In this document: piece by piece, positions 35,201 through 45,666 of the stretch
Layout of the letters: every line of letters starts with the position of its first letter
Position numbering within the stretch: the first letter of the stretch is position 1
Notes under the pieces: generated by a model
Seen by the model: the letters and a program-made list of their open reading frames with translations, nothing else
Database searches by the model: none
Told to the model about the DNA's origin: nothing
From: Axinella damicornis
Taxonomy: Eukaryota > Porifera > Demospongiae > Axinellida > Axinellidae
Assembly: GCA_963931865.1 (NCBI GenBank)
Contig: OZ007506.1
Span: 18,263,853-18,327,852, forward strand
Reading direction: 5' to 3'
Length of the DNA: 64,000 bases
Translations under genes and position numbers: made by a program

Positions 35201-35996
35201 TTTATTTCCTGTTGACAGCTACCCCACTGCCCTCGAGATGGTGGCGTCTGGCAGGGTGAACGTCAAGCCACTGATTACACACACCTATAAACTGGAAGAG
35301 GCACTACAAGCCTTTGAGAGAGCCAAGACAGGAGAGGGGGGAGCCATCAAGGTAATGGGGAGATGGAGAGAGGGAGGAAGGGGTTGGAGAGGAGGTGGTT
35401 GGAGTTGAAGTAGTGACTTCTCAGTTGGTTCTCTGGTACTAACTTAAACGTAATGCCAACTTTTCAACTGAATGTATTTTTTTCACACTTAAGCGCTTAA
35501 CTCTTTGCATGCGACGGGCCACTATAATGGCCCTACAGCGATTTTGAATGGTTAGCTTTATAACGCCTATATATGCACTTGCAAAGGCAAGTTTGGTGTA
35601 GTCCACAGTGCACGTACGTCATAATTATTACGAACATCAGGGGTTCGAATCCCGAAGGAGGAAGTCTTTGACTCATGCATTTCCCAGAGAGGGGGGAGGG
35701 GGTGGAGAGGAGAGAGGGAGGGGGTGGAGAGGAGAGAGGGAGGGTGGGGTGGGAAGGAGAAAGGGAAGGGTGGGGAAGGATCAGGGAGGAGTGGGTAGAG
35801 AGGAGAGATCGAGGGAGGAGGGGTGGAGAGAAGGGGGAGGAAGGGGTGGGAATTAAGGAGAGAGTGTGGGGAATATGAACTGATTGTAGTAACTCTTACA
35901 ATGGACTTCTCCCCACCCCTCTTCCCTCCTCTCTCACCTTCCTCCCCCTCTCTTTCAACACAGGTGATGATCAGGTGTGGAGCTGATGAACAATAG
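11235..35996 (+). CDS. SORD: Sorbitol dehydrogenase (L-iditol 2-dehydrogenase)
   Basis: A cytosolic zinc enzyme of the polyol pathway, oxidising sorbitol to fructose with NAD+. Exons: 11235 or 11241-11300, 12367-12400, 13348-13512, 14459-14618, 15295-15413, 28616-28681, 32425-32600, 34993-35114, 35219-35351, 35964-35996. All junctions are GT-AG and in phase, giving 355 residues from the ATG at 11241 (human 357); an in-frame ATG lies two codons upstream. Catalytic zinc ligands are Cys43 in [10 protein letters not shown] and His68-Glu69 in GHEASG. Cys98, 101, 104 and 112 form a structural zinc site that human SORD lacks. The NAD-binding turn is CGAGPIG, and the acid in ITDIDEGR favours NAD over NADP. 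Intron 5 is 13.2 kb and holds the nested GIY-YIG-like array on the other strand. No frame break is seen. Confidence 0.97.
11372..11455. repeat. Hairpin element in SORD intron 1
   Basis: Inverted arms around 'gcacctagtctcgcggggcc' and 'ggccccgcgagactaagttgcacc' fold with a short loop. The ends differ from the TAGCCTCGTTCCC family but the style is the same. Confidence 0.65.
11681..11836. repeat. Foldback element copy
   Basis: TAGCCTTGTTCTCAG begins the left arm and GGCCTGGGAGCGAGGCTA ends the right arm. The interior carries repeated 'caaccgaaa' motifs also seen in the copy at 21992-22075. Confidence 0.65.
13218..13344 (+). repeat. Expanded pyrimidine tract before SORD exon 3
   Basis: A 'ctcctcccctccccc' type repeat with CA-rich spacers, ending at the CTCTCAG acceptor at 13347. 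Confidence 0.75.
15887..17498 (-). CDS. GIY-YIG-nuclease-like protein, copy A (intact)
   Basis: Three exons, 17183-17498, 17032-17115 and 15887-16956, give 489 residues with both introns in phase 1 and good GT-AG sites (donors GTAACA and GTAAGG). The first ~100 residues form an unrecognised Trp/Tyr/Glu-rich domain starting [20 protein letters not shown] and containing [16 protein letters not shown] middle part has [13 protein letters not shown] and MPPIYTP. The C-terminal part reads [19 protein letters not shown], then [17 protein letters not shown], then EGELIRESF. This fits the GIY...YIG...R...H...E layout of GIY-YIG nucleases. No reverse transcriptase is nearby. It lies in SORD intron 5, opposite to SORD. 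Function is unknown; the nuclease call rests on motif reading. Confidence 0.75.
18566..18720. repeat. Nested palindromes upstream of gene A
   Basis: Outer arms 'ccagctgctgtggtttatca' (about 18571) and its inverse (about 18692) enclose a foldback copy TAGTCTCGTGCCCAG...CGGCACGAGACTA at 18646-18684. This looks like one element inserted near the centre of another. Confidence 0.7.
19577..21840 (-). CDS. GIY-YIG-like protein, copy B, with acidic repeat tail; frame problem
   Basis: The first exon is 21495-21840 ([20 protein letters not shown]); the part that is a separate 84-nt exon in copies A and C is fused to it or absent. The homologous second exon ends at 21386, but 2 extra bases relative to copy C near 21295 break its frame. 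A downstream acceptor, GGACAG before 21294, would join the first exon in phase to a 572-codon frame and skip about 30 residues. The GIY-YIG-like core is [19 protein letters not shown] then [17 protein letters not shown], with [10 protein letters not shown] unique C-terminal tail of over 200 residues follows, very rich in Glu, Asp, Ser and Gly with repeats like [10 protein letters not shown], encoded at about 19740-20220. It could be functional by alternative splicing or be decaying. Confidence 0.65.
19740..20220 (-). repeat. Coding repeat for the acidic tail of copy B
   Basis: A degenerate repeat with units of 18-30 bp ('gaatcttctccatttcc' on the plus strand), encoding [20 protein letters not shown] sequence. 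It stays open over its whole length. It is absent from copies A and C. Confidence 0.75.
21992..22075. repeat. Foldback element copy
   Basis: TAACCTCGTTTCCAAG left arm and GGGCCTGGGAACGAGGCTA right arm with a 'gcaaccgaaaatggtgcg' interior. It lies just upstream of gene B. Confidence 0.75.
22163..22250. repeat. 28-bp tandem repeat, three copies
   Basis: 'gattcctccccccaaacaag' plus 'cacaatagа'-type spacer repeats three times in the upstream region of gene B. It is not seen upstream of A or C. Confidence 0.85.
23749..25785 (-). CDS. GIY-YIG-like protein, copy C (intact frame, divergent core)
   Basis: Three exons, 25485-25785, 25325-25408 and 23749-24701, give 445 residues. The introns are in phase 1 and the middle exon is 84 nt, exactly as in copy A. 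The N-terminal domain is nearly that of A ([39 protein letters not shown]). The core reads [36 protein letters not shown] and KGKLIRE. Compared with A, one Tyr of the first motif is His and the His after YIG is Leu, so catalysis may be altered. The intron 24702-25324 contains a VNTR repeat also found at 47541-47880. It lies antisense within SORD intron 5. Confidence 0.72.
24843..25245. repeat. VNTR-bearing dispersed repeat, copy 1
   Basis: The left part has 'gaactctgcgaagaacgttc' and 'gggctggaatcttc', the middle about a dozen imperfect units of 'gcaatcggggagcagcagct', and the right end 'gtccggcgccggattac'. The same three-part order recurs at 47541-47880. It sits in the second intron of copy C. 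Confidence 0.75.
27053..27300 (-). pseudogene. GIY-YIG-like gene fragment, copy D
   Basis: This matches only the 3' end of copy A, with the peptide [15 protein letters not shown] followed by frame loss. A 5-bp insertion (near 27250) and further changes break the upstream frame, and similarity ends near 27300. It marks the distal end of the array. Confidence 0.7.
27440..27720 (-). pseudogene. IS630/Tc1-type DDE transposase relic
   Basis: The minus strand encodes [20 protein letters not shown], typical of the second catalytic Asp region of IS630/Tc1-mariner transposases. The continuation expected in this family ([18 protein letters not shown]) is present only after a frame change. There is no full-length frame and no clear terminal repeats. 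It lies in SORD intron 5, past the GIY-YIG array. Confidence 0.6.
28200..28611 (+). repeat. 400-bp pyrimidine tract before SORD exon 6
   Basis: C and T make up nearly all bases, with 'cctcccctctc' units, and it runs to the CTCCCAG acceptor at 28615. This is the longest such tract on the SORD side of the window. Confidence 0.9.
28936..28989. repeat. Foldback element copy
   Basis: TAGCCTCATTCCCAGGCAC paired with GTGCCTGGGAATGAGACTA around a short C-rich loop, in SORD intron 6. Confidence 0.85.
29231..29325. repeat. Foldback element copy, 95 bp
   Basis: TAGCCTCGTTCCCAGTC...GACTGGGAACGAGGCTA style ends, with inner arms around 'cagctttttgtcgcttgcag'. The copy at 61017-61087 belongs to the same subtype. 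Confidence 0.9.
29690..29945. repeat. 20-bp minisatellite (actcaccagttaggatatcg)
   Basis: About twelve head-to-tail units with a few substitutions and partial units, in SORD intron 6. Confidence 0.9.
29970..30265. repeat. GGCCCCACCCCTTCCTCAGT minisatellite
   Basis: About eight units alternating between two lengths (roughly 30 and 40 bp), built from 'ccaccccttcctcagtatag' and 'tctccagtgg' or 'tctatattgt'. It directly follows another minisatellite. Confidence 0.85.
30541..30735. repeat. Three diverged tandem units with 'tatgaatatcattaa'
   Basis: Units start near 30543, 30621 and 30685. Each runs from 'ctatgaatatcattaa' to 'ctatatttgg', about 65-78 bp long. Confidence 0.65.
31188..31680 (-). 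repeat. Tandem duplication of an exon-like segment
   Basis: Two copies of about 184 bp (about 31216-31400 and 31400-31585) are over 90% alike by eye. On the minus strand both are open and encode [20 protein letters not shown] or a close variant, then [11 protein letters not shown] and YANT before a GTGAGT donor-like site. The upstream copy extends to [21 protein letters not shown] do not recognise the protein. It may be a captured gene piece or a mobile element's coding remnant inside SORD intron 6. Confidence 0.5.
32215..32420 (+). repeat. Expanded pyrimidine tract before SORD exon 7
   Basis: 'cctcctccctcccttcctcc' type repeats end at the CACACAG acceptor at 32424. Confidence 0.85.
33226..33298 (-). 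tRNA. tRNA-Thr(AGT)-like gene
   Basis: The minus strand folds as a 73-nt cloverleaf. The acceptor stem GGCCCAG/CTGGTCC has one mismatch, the D stem is GCTT/GAGC, and the anticodon stem TCTGA/TCAGA is perfect with loop CTAGTAC (anticodon AGT). The T arm has loop TTCGAAT and one mismatch. A TTTTTT run follows a few bases downstream, as for RNA polymerase III. Two stem mismatches leave open a pseudogene or a tRNA-derived SINE head. It lies in SORD intron 7, antisense. Confidence 0.55.
34865..34991 (+). repeat. Pyrimidine tract with poly(C)24 before SORD exon 8
   Basis: A CT-only tract containing 24 consecutive C residues (34961-34984), ending at the CTCTCAG acceptor at 34992. Confidence 0.9.
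35590..35680 (+). repeat. tRNA-like SINE fragment
   Basis: A clear box B, GGGGTTCGAATCCCG, near 35640, with a weak box-A-like 'tggtgtagtcca' about 45 bp upstream. Stems are poor. It lies in SORD intron 9 and is followed by a purine-rich tract to about 35870. Confidence 0.3.
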
Positions 35997-36043
35997 AAAG
36001 TACCAGTGTTACACAATGGCCGGTGCAGGTATTAGCTACAATT

Positions 36044-36049
36044 ATTAAA
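36044..36049 (+). terminator. Candidate SORD polyadenylation signal ATTAAA
   Basis: ATTAAA lies 48 bp after the SORD stop codon, with a GT-rich stretch 20-45 bp downstream ('gttgtaaac', 'ggtgtgtgtgtgg'). The rest of 35997-36466 shows nothing else I can support. Confidence 0.55.
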
Positions 36050-36466
36050 TGCTGTTGTAAACATGACTATGGTGTGTGTGTGGAATGGCTGGTTTCCCAG
36101 AAGGTGATTTCATAAGTGCGTGACATTTGTACTAACTTTTACATTACTCAGTAAAATGATTTTGTACATTATTTTTGTTTTGTGATGGATGCAACTTGTG
36201 ACCCCTGGCCTACCACATAGCTTAGCCCAGTTAACACAGCACCCGCTACATGCATCCCACCTGCTAGCCCACTCCAGTGCAATTTCGCTGCATCATACAC
36301 CCACACAGTGCATGGCCATCAAAGAGTGTGATTCTTGTTTTGAACTCTTGACACATTGTACACTAACCACACTAACCCACTCACTGCATGACCCTACGAC
36401 CTCTATCTTGTACCCATGGTATGGGATGGAGGCTGTAGAGAAGCCAAAACAAACCATGCGCCCTTC

Positions 36467-36573
36467 CCTGTACTGTTGCCCAACTGGTAATCCAACACTG
36501 TCCCTACACACCCACACGTGTGGGTGTGTAGGGACAGTGTTGGATTACCAGTTGCATGGGCAACAGTACAGGG
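36467..36573. repeat. Near-perfect 107-bp hairpin
   Basis: Arms of about 50 bases, including 'cctgtactgttgcc' and 'ccaacactgtccctacacac', meet at the central CACACGTGTG with no loop. Only a few bases are unpaired. It lies between the SORD and POLR2F 3' ends. Confidence 0.95.
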
Positions 36574-37138
36574 CAGTTTAATTCCTGTACCTGCAACATA
36601 CCACTGCGACCCACTCAACTTCCTGCACATATTATATCAGCATAGCCTATAGTTACAACAGCCTACACTTATACAGAGGTATTATTATGACCTAGGCATG
36701 CAGAGCTAATCACATTTCTCTTTGCTATAGGAGCAAATCTGAATTCTAATTTCGAACACTGCATGTACACAGCCTTGATAGAGAAAGAGGATGTTAAGAA
36801 TGATTATATAAAGATTTTATTGACCGTCTTAATTGCCAGCAGTGGAGAAATATACTTATAGATAGCACTGTGTAATGTAACCACAAGGTTCATCCTCGTG
36901 TACACATACAGACCTGGCCCAGCCATGCGGTCTGTGAAAAGAATGATAATGTTGCTGCATGCTGCTTTGTTTTGTTTGCAGTTTCCTCCCTGGGACAATG
37001 TAACTTGCTCCCCCCAAAGCAGGCATTTGGTTGAATAAAATGTAAAATTTCAGAGAGTGAGTGTTACAAGGGGCAAAGAGGGTCACTGGTCGTGAGGAGT
37101 CACAGACAAGGTGGTGAGAGAGTTGCGTTGGAAGATGA

Positions 37139-37258
37139 TTACTCTACAATCAGTTCGTCCACAGCCCAGTCCTCGTAGCTTCCGTCCGGGAGGTATCTCC
37201 TGATCAACATGGGAATCTTCTTAGCCCTATGTCAGTGTGTGTGTGTGTGTGTGTGTGT

Positions 37259-37309
<51 letters not shown>

Positions 37310-40300
37310 AGTGTGTGTGTGTGTGGGACACTGTACATTTATGCATGTGTGTGGTCCCTAGCCAATAACTACTACAAAGCCATGCTTCACACCCACACCC
37401 ACACCCACACATACCCACACCCACATACACACACACTCCCAGTACTGGAGTTTATGCAACATTCCTCTCATAGCCCCATCATGTTAAATCCCATATTGTA
37501 GCAAGTCACACTCACCCCTCCCTCCCACTAGCACATGAATGCACACTTCACTGTCATGAATATAAACTACACCGATGAATTCCTCACTAAGCCTCATCCA
37601 CCCTGAGATCATTTCAATGACATGAATGGCAACACACTGATACACACACTCAATCCTCCCTCCCACTAGCACATGCACTTCCCTGTCAAGGATACCAACA
37701 TGTGTTCATGCAACATTCCTCACCCGGCCCTCCGGAACACTTTCCTGTCATGAATAGCGACACACTGACACACACACTCAATCCTTCCTCCCACTAGCAC
37801 ATGCACTTCACTGTCAAGGATACCAACATGTGTTCATGCAACATTCCTCACCCGGCCCTCCGGAACACTTTCTTGTCATGAATAGCAACACACTGACACA
37901 CACACTCAACCCTCCCTCCCACTAGCACATGCACTTCACTGTCAAGGATACCAACATGTGTTCATGCAACATCTCTCACCCGGCCCTCCAGAACACTTTC
38001 CTGTCATGAATAGCGACACACTGACACACACACTCAACCCTCCCTCCCACTAGCACATGCACTTCACTGTCAAGGATACCAACATGTGTTCATGCAACAT
38101 TCCTCACCCGGCCCTCCGGAACACTTTCCTGTCATGAATAGCAACACACTGACACACACACTCAACCCTCCCTCCCACTAGCACATGCACTTCACTGTCA
38201 AGGATACCAACATGTGTTCATGCAACATCTCTCACCCGGCCCTCCGGAACACTTTCCTGTCATGAATAGCAACACACTGACACACACACTCAACCCTCCC
38301 TCCCACTAGCACATGCACTTCACCGTCAAAGAAATTGTGCAGCAGTCAGGACACTTCACTGTCGTGAAAATGAACACACTGACACACTAACTAAACCCTC
38401 CCTCCCACCAGCACAATGCACTAGTTGTCAAGGATATCAACCTGAATTCGTGCAACATTCCTCACCCATCACGCCAGAACACTTCTCTGTCATGAATATC
38501 AATATCAGGTGTATTCATTAAGTGCTGATCTGAATGAGCAGGTGATATGTAAACACTGGGAGACAATGGGTGTTGATAGGAGCCATAGAGGTGAGGTGAG
38601 GGTTTGTTGATAAACAAAAGTTATGTGGCTAGCCTAGTCTCGTTCCCAGACCCTCCCGAAACGCGGAAAGAGGGTCTGGTGTTCTGAGCGATATTTCTTG
38701 GCGCATGGGGCGGGGCTATACGGCGTAAGGAATGTAATTATTGCATTCTGTATGTCCACTCCAATGAAAGCGCACCTATCACTATTCTTATAAACGTACT
38801 GTAGCAGCGCGTTTGGTCCTTCACGAGGGACACCAAAGGGCTAACAACAACGTACAGTTGCCTTGCGCTGGTACAGAATTCTATCTGAGGTTGTCAAAGA
38901 TGAGTGGAAGGGTCACGAAACAGAGATTTCCCCACACCAGTCAGCAAGACAATCGATTTGGCTTACTGCTTCAGCTCGCTCTTCGATAGGCCTGTCGTAT
39001 CCATTTCACTGACATACCGTCCGTACTACATGTAGCTACACTGCACTGTTACAATACATGTACCGTACCTATGACTAGTCGACTTACGCTGATTGACTAC
39101 GTCATTCGCGTTCTGCAATCTGATTCGAGCTTTAAAATCCGAGAGCGACCACGCCCCACGAATCAAGAAATGTCGCTCAGAACACCAGACCCTCTTTCGC
39201 GTTTCGGGAGGGTCTGGGCACGAGACTATGGCTAGCCCACAAAGAGGCACCAAGAATGATAACTTCAAAGTCTTTGGCTTTTTGTGCCGCCATGGGATTT
39301 GGTTAGCCTTGTTCCCAGGCCTCTGCCCAGATTTTATCTCACAGTGACTGATTTTTCTCCACCGCTGCGAGATAAAATGGCCTGGGAACAAGGCTAGGAT
39401 TTGGTCCCTCAGCCTAACGGATCTCAGAATGAGCACAGCCCCCTTCCCCAACCACCAAAAAGGTTACACAATAGTTCAACCGCTGCCTTAAGGGGACTTC
39501 AACATCTCAGAAGTCAGGAGTTAACACCCTGGAGGACAGATATCATGGAGCTCTAGTGGACCAAACCTCGGAGGACCACAATTACGGAGCACAGCTGCAC
39601 GCAGCGGCATCAGTGGGTGTGATCATCACTATTGCAAGCAGGTGTAAGTGATAGCCGTCAGTGCGGCTGGTAGCTAGTAGCTACCTAATACGGCAGCAGA
39701 GGAGTGGACAAACTGCACATTCCAGGCATTAGTTATAGAAGAGGTCTGCTAATGACTTTGGAAATCTAATTTTACAATTTGCTTGTGTTTCTACAGAATG
39801 AGATTATCCACCTGGCAAATCGCATGAGTACTACAGTAACTGTACTACTACACACGTTGCTAGGCAACTAGGACATGCTTTATCAGTCAGACAGCATGAT
39901 GCACAGGCTGCAGATCTTGATCTTTGTATCCACATCGTGGGCTGCATGTGCATGTGTGCATGGCTTGGCCACAAGTCTGAGATGCAAACTTGTCCACTGC
40001 GCTCACTGTTTGACTCCACACGTAGCTGCTCTAGCTCCGCAAGCCTGCAAGCCCTGAAGCCCCGTGCACTAGTACTGGCTCTAACCTCACTCCCAGTTTT
40101 TCGTTGCCTGCACTAAAGATGTTAATGACTACGCTCACTGTTCAACTTCACCTGTCCCCTGATCTCCAAGGTTGAAAATCTTGTACCACTCTCGTGGCTA
40201 ATCGGCTGGCCGAAAACCAGTAAGCGTGACCAACACATACATATATCGTGAGAACAGATCCCTCTTTCAGTGCCTCGCGCTAATATGCTCGGCAATGACT

Positions 40301-40921
40301 AGAGGTATTGCTATGTCTTCTCAGCAACAATCTTCGCAGAGATCAGTACTTCCTACATTTTAAAGCAAGACACAACGTTTAGTCCTGACTAAGAATTCAT
40401 CTTTGATAGTACATTGAAATCAATTACACATGGACCAGTAATTTTTAATCAGCAAACCTCAACTATGTCCTTCCTCCCTGGGTATCAGGAGTTCCATATC
40501 TTCTTATCAACAATTGAGGTGCAAACTATTTCCCACATCCTTCCTCACTTCCACCCTGACTTCCTCACGCTGTACCTTTCTGTTTGTGGTTACTGGGTCA
40601 AGTGTACTGGGACAAAGGTTAGAGTCAGTCAGTGGTGGTGTATGTAGCTAGCACCTAACATACATGACATTACTGACACACATACATCACACACTATACA
40701 CCACATCACACATACGTACCACACCACACCACACCACACATCACACCGCACACACATCACACTCACACACTCACACATCACACTCACACTACAGTCATTT
40801 AGACAACAGTGGTGAGCTGGTGTGTACGCGTAACTCACTTTAGTTCCTTCATAGCAATCTTGAGGGGATCGGTTTCTCCCTCTAATTCCACCATCACAGG
40901 AGCACCCATACTGGTGTGTGT

Positions 40922-40971
<50 letters not shown>

Positions 40972-43015
40972 CTGTTTATCTTTATCTGCTCAATGGAATT
41001 TCGTCATCAACAGAGAACACACACACATAGCAGTGTATTCTCTATTCTGGCACCTACAGCCATTGGTCATTGCTGGTTGGAGCCAGACGGCTTTATCAGT
41101 GTCTGTATCACTGATAATATGTGCCAGCAGAGTAAATTGTTTCCTTAGCAGCTGTTGTGCTGGCTGGATGGAAACTTTTGTCCATTCATGGACCAACCAG
41201 AGGGAATTTAGTGTCTATAGATAGGAAGAGGAAGTCTATTACTGGTTATTAATTGGGGCGAGCCTGAGTGAGCCCCACATAGATGTGTAAAACGGAAACC
41301 GTGTCTGTATGTCTGTATGTCTGTATGTATCGTACATATACCGTAAATAAACGATTCTGCAAATAACTCAAATAACTGAAAGTCCCTTGCGTCATGATAA
41401 TTCACACGTGCTCAGCGCTCGATCACTCATCAACGTTGCAACGTAGTTCTGAGACTCAGAGAGGCACGAATTCATGAACCGTGTACTCCTCGGATGGCTA
41501 CAACAGGGACGGAGACCACTCACGAATCTACCTCTTCAATGGATACAGCGATGCGTGCTACCCGGCGCACAGCAACAAAGACTGCATGCGAAAGTGCGAC
41601 TTCTGACTGATCTAGCTAGCTAGCCCTACAAGTTCACCGATCGCGACTCGCGGCTGCACGGTTGCTCACTGTGTTGAAGTCACTGACTCGTAGACCTAGC
41701 TACCTCTGGTCTTCAAAGGCTACAGTCATGGGAGCTACTGCATAGTGAAAGAAGACAGCGAGAGTGCTTTCATCTGCTCGTGCCCGCATGTAGCTAGCTA
41801 TACTACATGATCACAATGTACTGTCCATACAGTTCTTGTGATGCAATTCTACAGCCTGAGGTTGAGTTACATTCGAATAAGCATGTTGCATATGCATGCA
41901 CTCGCTCAGGCTCGCCCCACAATGTTATACATTCTGCTAGTAGTATTCATTGCCAGCAGCACTGTCTAGTGGAGTGACACTGCCCCCTTATAAACACTCT
42001 CTTTGTGGTGAACCCGAGGTGAGGGTCAGAGGGGGTGAACCTGAGGTGAGGGTCAGAGGGGGTGAACCTGAGGTGAGTGTCAGAGTGAGGGGTCACCTCC
42101 TCTGACCTCTCACTGCTATGGGGGACAATGTTGACTCCTTCACAGACTGTCATAGGTTTGACGGTTCAATCCAGTCAGTACCTCAGCACTCTACAATAGG
42201 TTAATAGGTCACCAATACAGATATCAGACATTGTGTCTCTTGCTGACCCTTAAGCTTCCTGGTTAAAATTATTTTCATGACCTATAATAAGATTCATCAT
42301 GATTTTGCTAATGACTCCATGGCTGATGTGATGGTAATTCTAACTGTGATGCAACAAACATCATGATACATATAGTACGTGTGCAGGTCACGCTAGTGGG
42401 GTGAGAGTGAGCATGGTTGTACATAGATAGAATAGCAAAGATAAGACTTTGCACAACCTTCTTTCAATAAATAATTATCATCAACCGGGAAGACTGCAAA
42501 GCATTGCGATGACTCCAGGCCATATATCCTTTAGCAGACCACCTTTCATAGTTAAGTACAGGTTGTGCACATAGCACAGTGGTTGACCTCACGGCAGTGG
42601 GGTGATTATCTGAAGTAGATCTACAACTGTGCCAGAAACACTTGAGATGAGTTGCCATGACAACACAGAGTGAAGATCATGCCACTTAGTTAAGAGTGTG
42701 CCACTTAGGGTGTCAAGAGGGAGTTAGTGGACTGTTACTGCATGCAGGTTTTCCCTACCAATTCTTAAGGCTATGTACCTTATCTGCAGCGCTCTCGTCC
42801 CAAGCACACGGGCTCTCTCATATTTTGTCATATAGGGTGTGGTTGATCTGCTCTGAGACGGAACTGCCAGGTTGCCATCTGGTAGAGGGAGAGGAAGAAA
42901 TGGGGAGTGGAGTGAGGGACGGGGGAGGGAGGGAGGGGAGGGGGCAAGAGGGCTACCTTGAGAGAGAAACTCCACAGCTCCGTCCCGCTCTCCATCCTGA
43001 ACCTCATCCTCCTGT

Positions 43016-43046
<31 letters not shown>

Positions 43047-45610
43047 ATGTCAAGCAACAGGGAAACTTGACTCTGGTGTGTCATGTGACTCTCGTCTTAC
43101 ATGATCGAGAAATAAGGTCATGAGAAATGCATACTTGAACTACAAATTCTACAAAGCAATAGATTGGATTTCACAGCACAAGCCGCCATATCACACCATC
43201 AAAGCCGTGCATAATCATGATCAGTGGGGGATGGTGATCCATCGTCTGAGGAGTGTACCAACAGTTGTCATAAAGGAATGACACGTTCTAAACTGTTCCG
43301 ACATTTCCGTCTGGCCTGGACCTTTGTCAGGCTTGAGTACTATCCGTACAGTGTCAGGGTTAGGGAGTTAATTAAGGTTGGGGTTAAGGTTGCTGCCAGG
43401 TTTTGCCCCACTACGTATGCTACAGGGATTTTATTTGTCCTTTAGGTGCACTCAGCCACCCCCCCCCCCCCCCCAAATTAGGCAATAATCTCTTTATTAA
43501 CTATAGAACATCAATGGACCTAGCTCCTAGTCATAGTGGGCACGCTAAATCACTTGAAGAGACAGGATTTACCCCAAGCTAAAATAGAACAAAGGTCTCA
43601 GGAAATTAAGTTTAATGGTATGTTGTGCTATTGTCTGTGGTTTGTAAGGACAAACATCGCTACTCAAACAGCACACAAACACTGACCAGGCAGGATCTGA
43701 TTGGGTACAGAGGTTATGGGGTTATTCAATGATGATGATATGATGGACATACACACCATAACGAGGGGAAGTCCCTGTCATTAACACACAATATTCAAGA
43801 TATGCTCATCAGAATGAGCTAAGGGGTGATATGGGAAGTCGCCAGGACACTGGGTCGCAACAGAGGCCAGGACCGATCATCAGTAGGGAAATCGAAGCAC
43901 CTCCAGACGTCCTGCGGTCAGTTCAGTTTGAAAACAGCAGTACACCAGACAACAGAAACTCGTGCTTCAGAGTGGCAATGGTTCAGCGGGGAGGATGTTT
44001 TCAACACTTCGGTCTAGAAGTGCCCAAGGCACGAACAACTGAGAACCTTCAACGACTAAACGATTGCTTCGCTGCGCAACCTGGGTGCATGCACGGTGTC
44101 TCAAAGTCTGCCTGCAATATATCCTTCCATTTTTATTTTTATTTATTTATTTATTATTTGATTTATGAAAATTTTGTTAAATGCAGGGATACATTAGTAG
44201 CAGATATTACTGCTAATACCATTGAGAAGAGATGTCAGTCATATGACGTGCAAGTGGTAGGAGGGTAACGTCCGTCTTTCACTGCCAGGACACGGAGGTT
44301 GGACATCTTAGTTCCGAGCAAGCTAACAAGCAGCTGTGTCAGTTCTTGAGATCATCCACTAGTTACATACTAGCCTCATTCCCAGTTCCCAACGGCCTGG
44401 GAACGAGGCTAGTTACATACGCAAGCCAATGGAACTGTACTGGCTGATTACTGACCAGTGACGACAACTGGCTGCTACATTACGAATACTTGACTAATGA
44501 CCCTTAGCTCCCATGGTGACACCTGATCTAGCTTGGTATACATGTACTGCACACTTGAGGCTTCCAGTGTGGACTGTACACCATGTGGAAGTGGTCAAGT
44601 GCACTGACAATAGTCTATTGTGAAGTAAGTACAGAGTTCCTGGAGGTCCACTTAGATCAAGTGTTCAAGTGTGCTTTTATGTGGGGTCTGTTGATGCTGA
44701 ACCCACTTTCCCAGAGTGGTAACGTGTGCTGTGTGGTGTGTGGTGGTGGTGGTGGTGGTGGTGGTGTGTGTGTGTGTGTGTACATTATATATTTGTGTGT
44801 GTGCATTGTGTGTGGTGGTGTACGTATGTGCGTGTGGTGTGTGTGTGTGCTATGTGTTGGGCATAGCCTCGTTCCCAGGCCTTCTCACCCCAGCATGTGT
44901 CGCTTGCAGCAACCGACAAATGCTGGGGTGAGAAGGCCTGGGAACGAGGTTATGTTGGGCATGTGTGTTGTGTGTTTATACTGTGTGTGTGTGTGGCAGG
45001 GTATGTATGTACGTGTATTGCACATGCATACTTGTATGCGTGCATGTTACACATGTACAGTTCACTCGAACCACCGTCCAGCTATCTTCCTTAATTATTT
45101 ATCACCTCCAATAATTGTAAGCTAACGTTCAACTGGAACAGCCAGTCATAAGTGTGTGGGAAAATGTGTAGGAAACAGCGATGTTTATCCCCGCAAACCA
45201 CAGACAATAGCCAGATACGTCACATCACAGACACCAACACACAATTTCCTTCGGCTGTACTGCAGCTTGTACCAACGTCCTCAGTCTCAGGTGCACATCA
45301 AACCACTGACCTGTAGCGGAACATTTCCACAACTGGACGCCAGCTGAAACAAGGCCACGATGTTTGCACATTCTCAAGGAAATGAGCGTTTCATCACCTT
45401 TCAATCAGATCCGGGGACAAGATAATGGCATGCACCCCATGCATGTAATTGAGTACCCAATTGTGTGCGCAGGATTTCATTCAGGGGCAATGGGCATTCG
45501 ACCCCCCATTTGGGAAAGTGTAATCTACTGGAGGCAACTCATGGCCCCCTTATTTTGCCACACTATGATTCTGCTCCCCCTTTGAAACAGATTCGCGTGT
45601 GTACATGTGT

Positions 45611-45666
<56 letters not shown>

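Noticed and set aside
37518..38420. Possible CRISPR-like array
   Set aside because: The unit is a contiguous 127-bp tandem satellite without repeat/spacer alternation, in a eukaryotic intron.
43831..44268. 145-codon plus-strand frame
   Set aside because: Mixed composition ending in a low-complexity Phe/Tyr stretch; no homolog or splice context seen.
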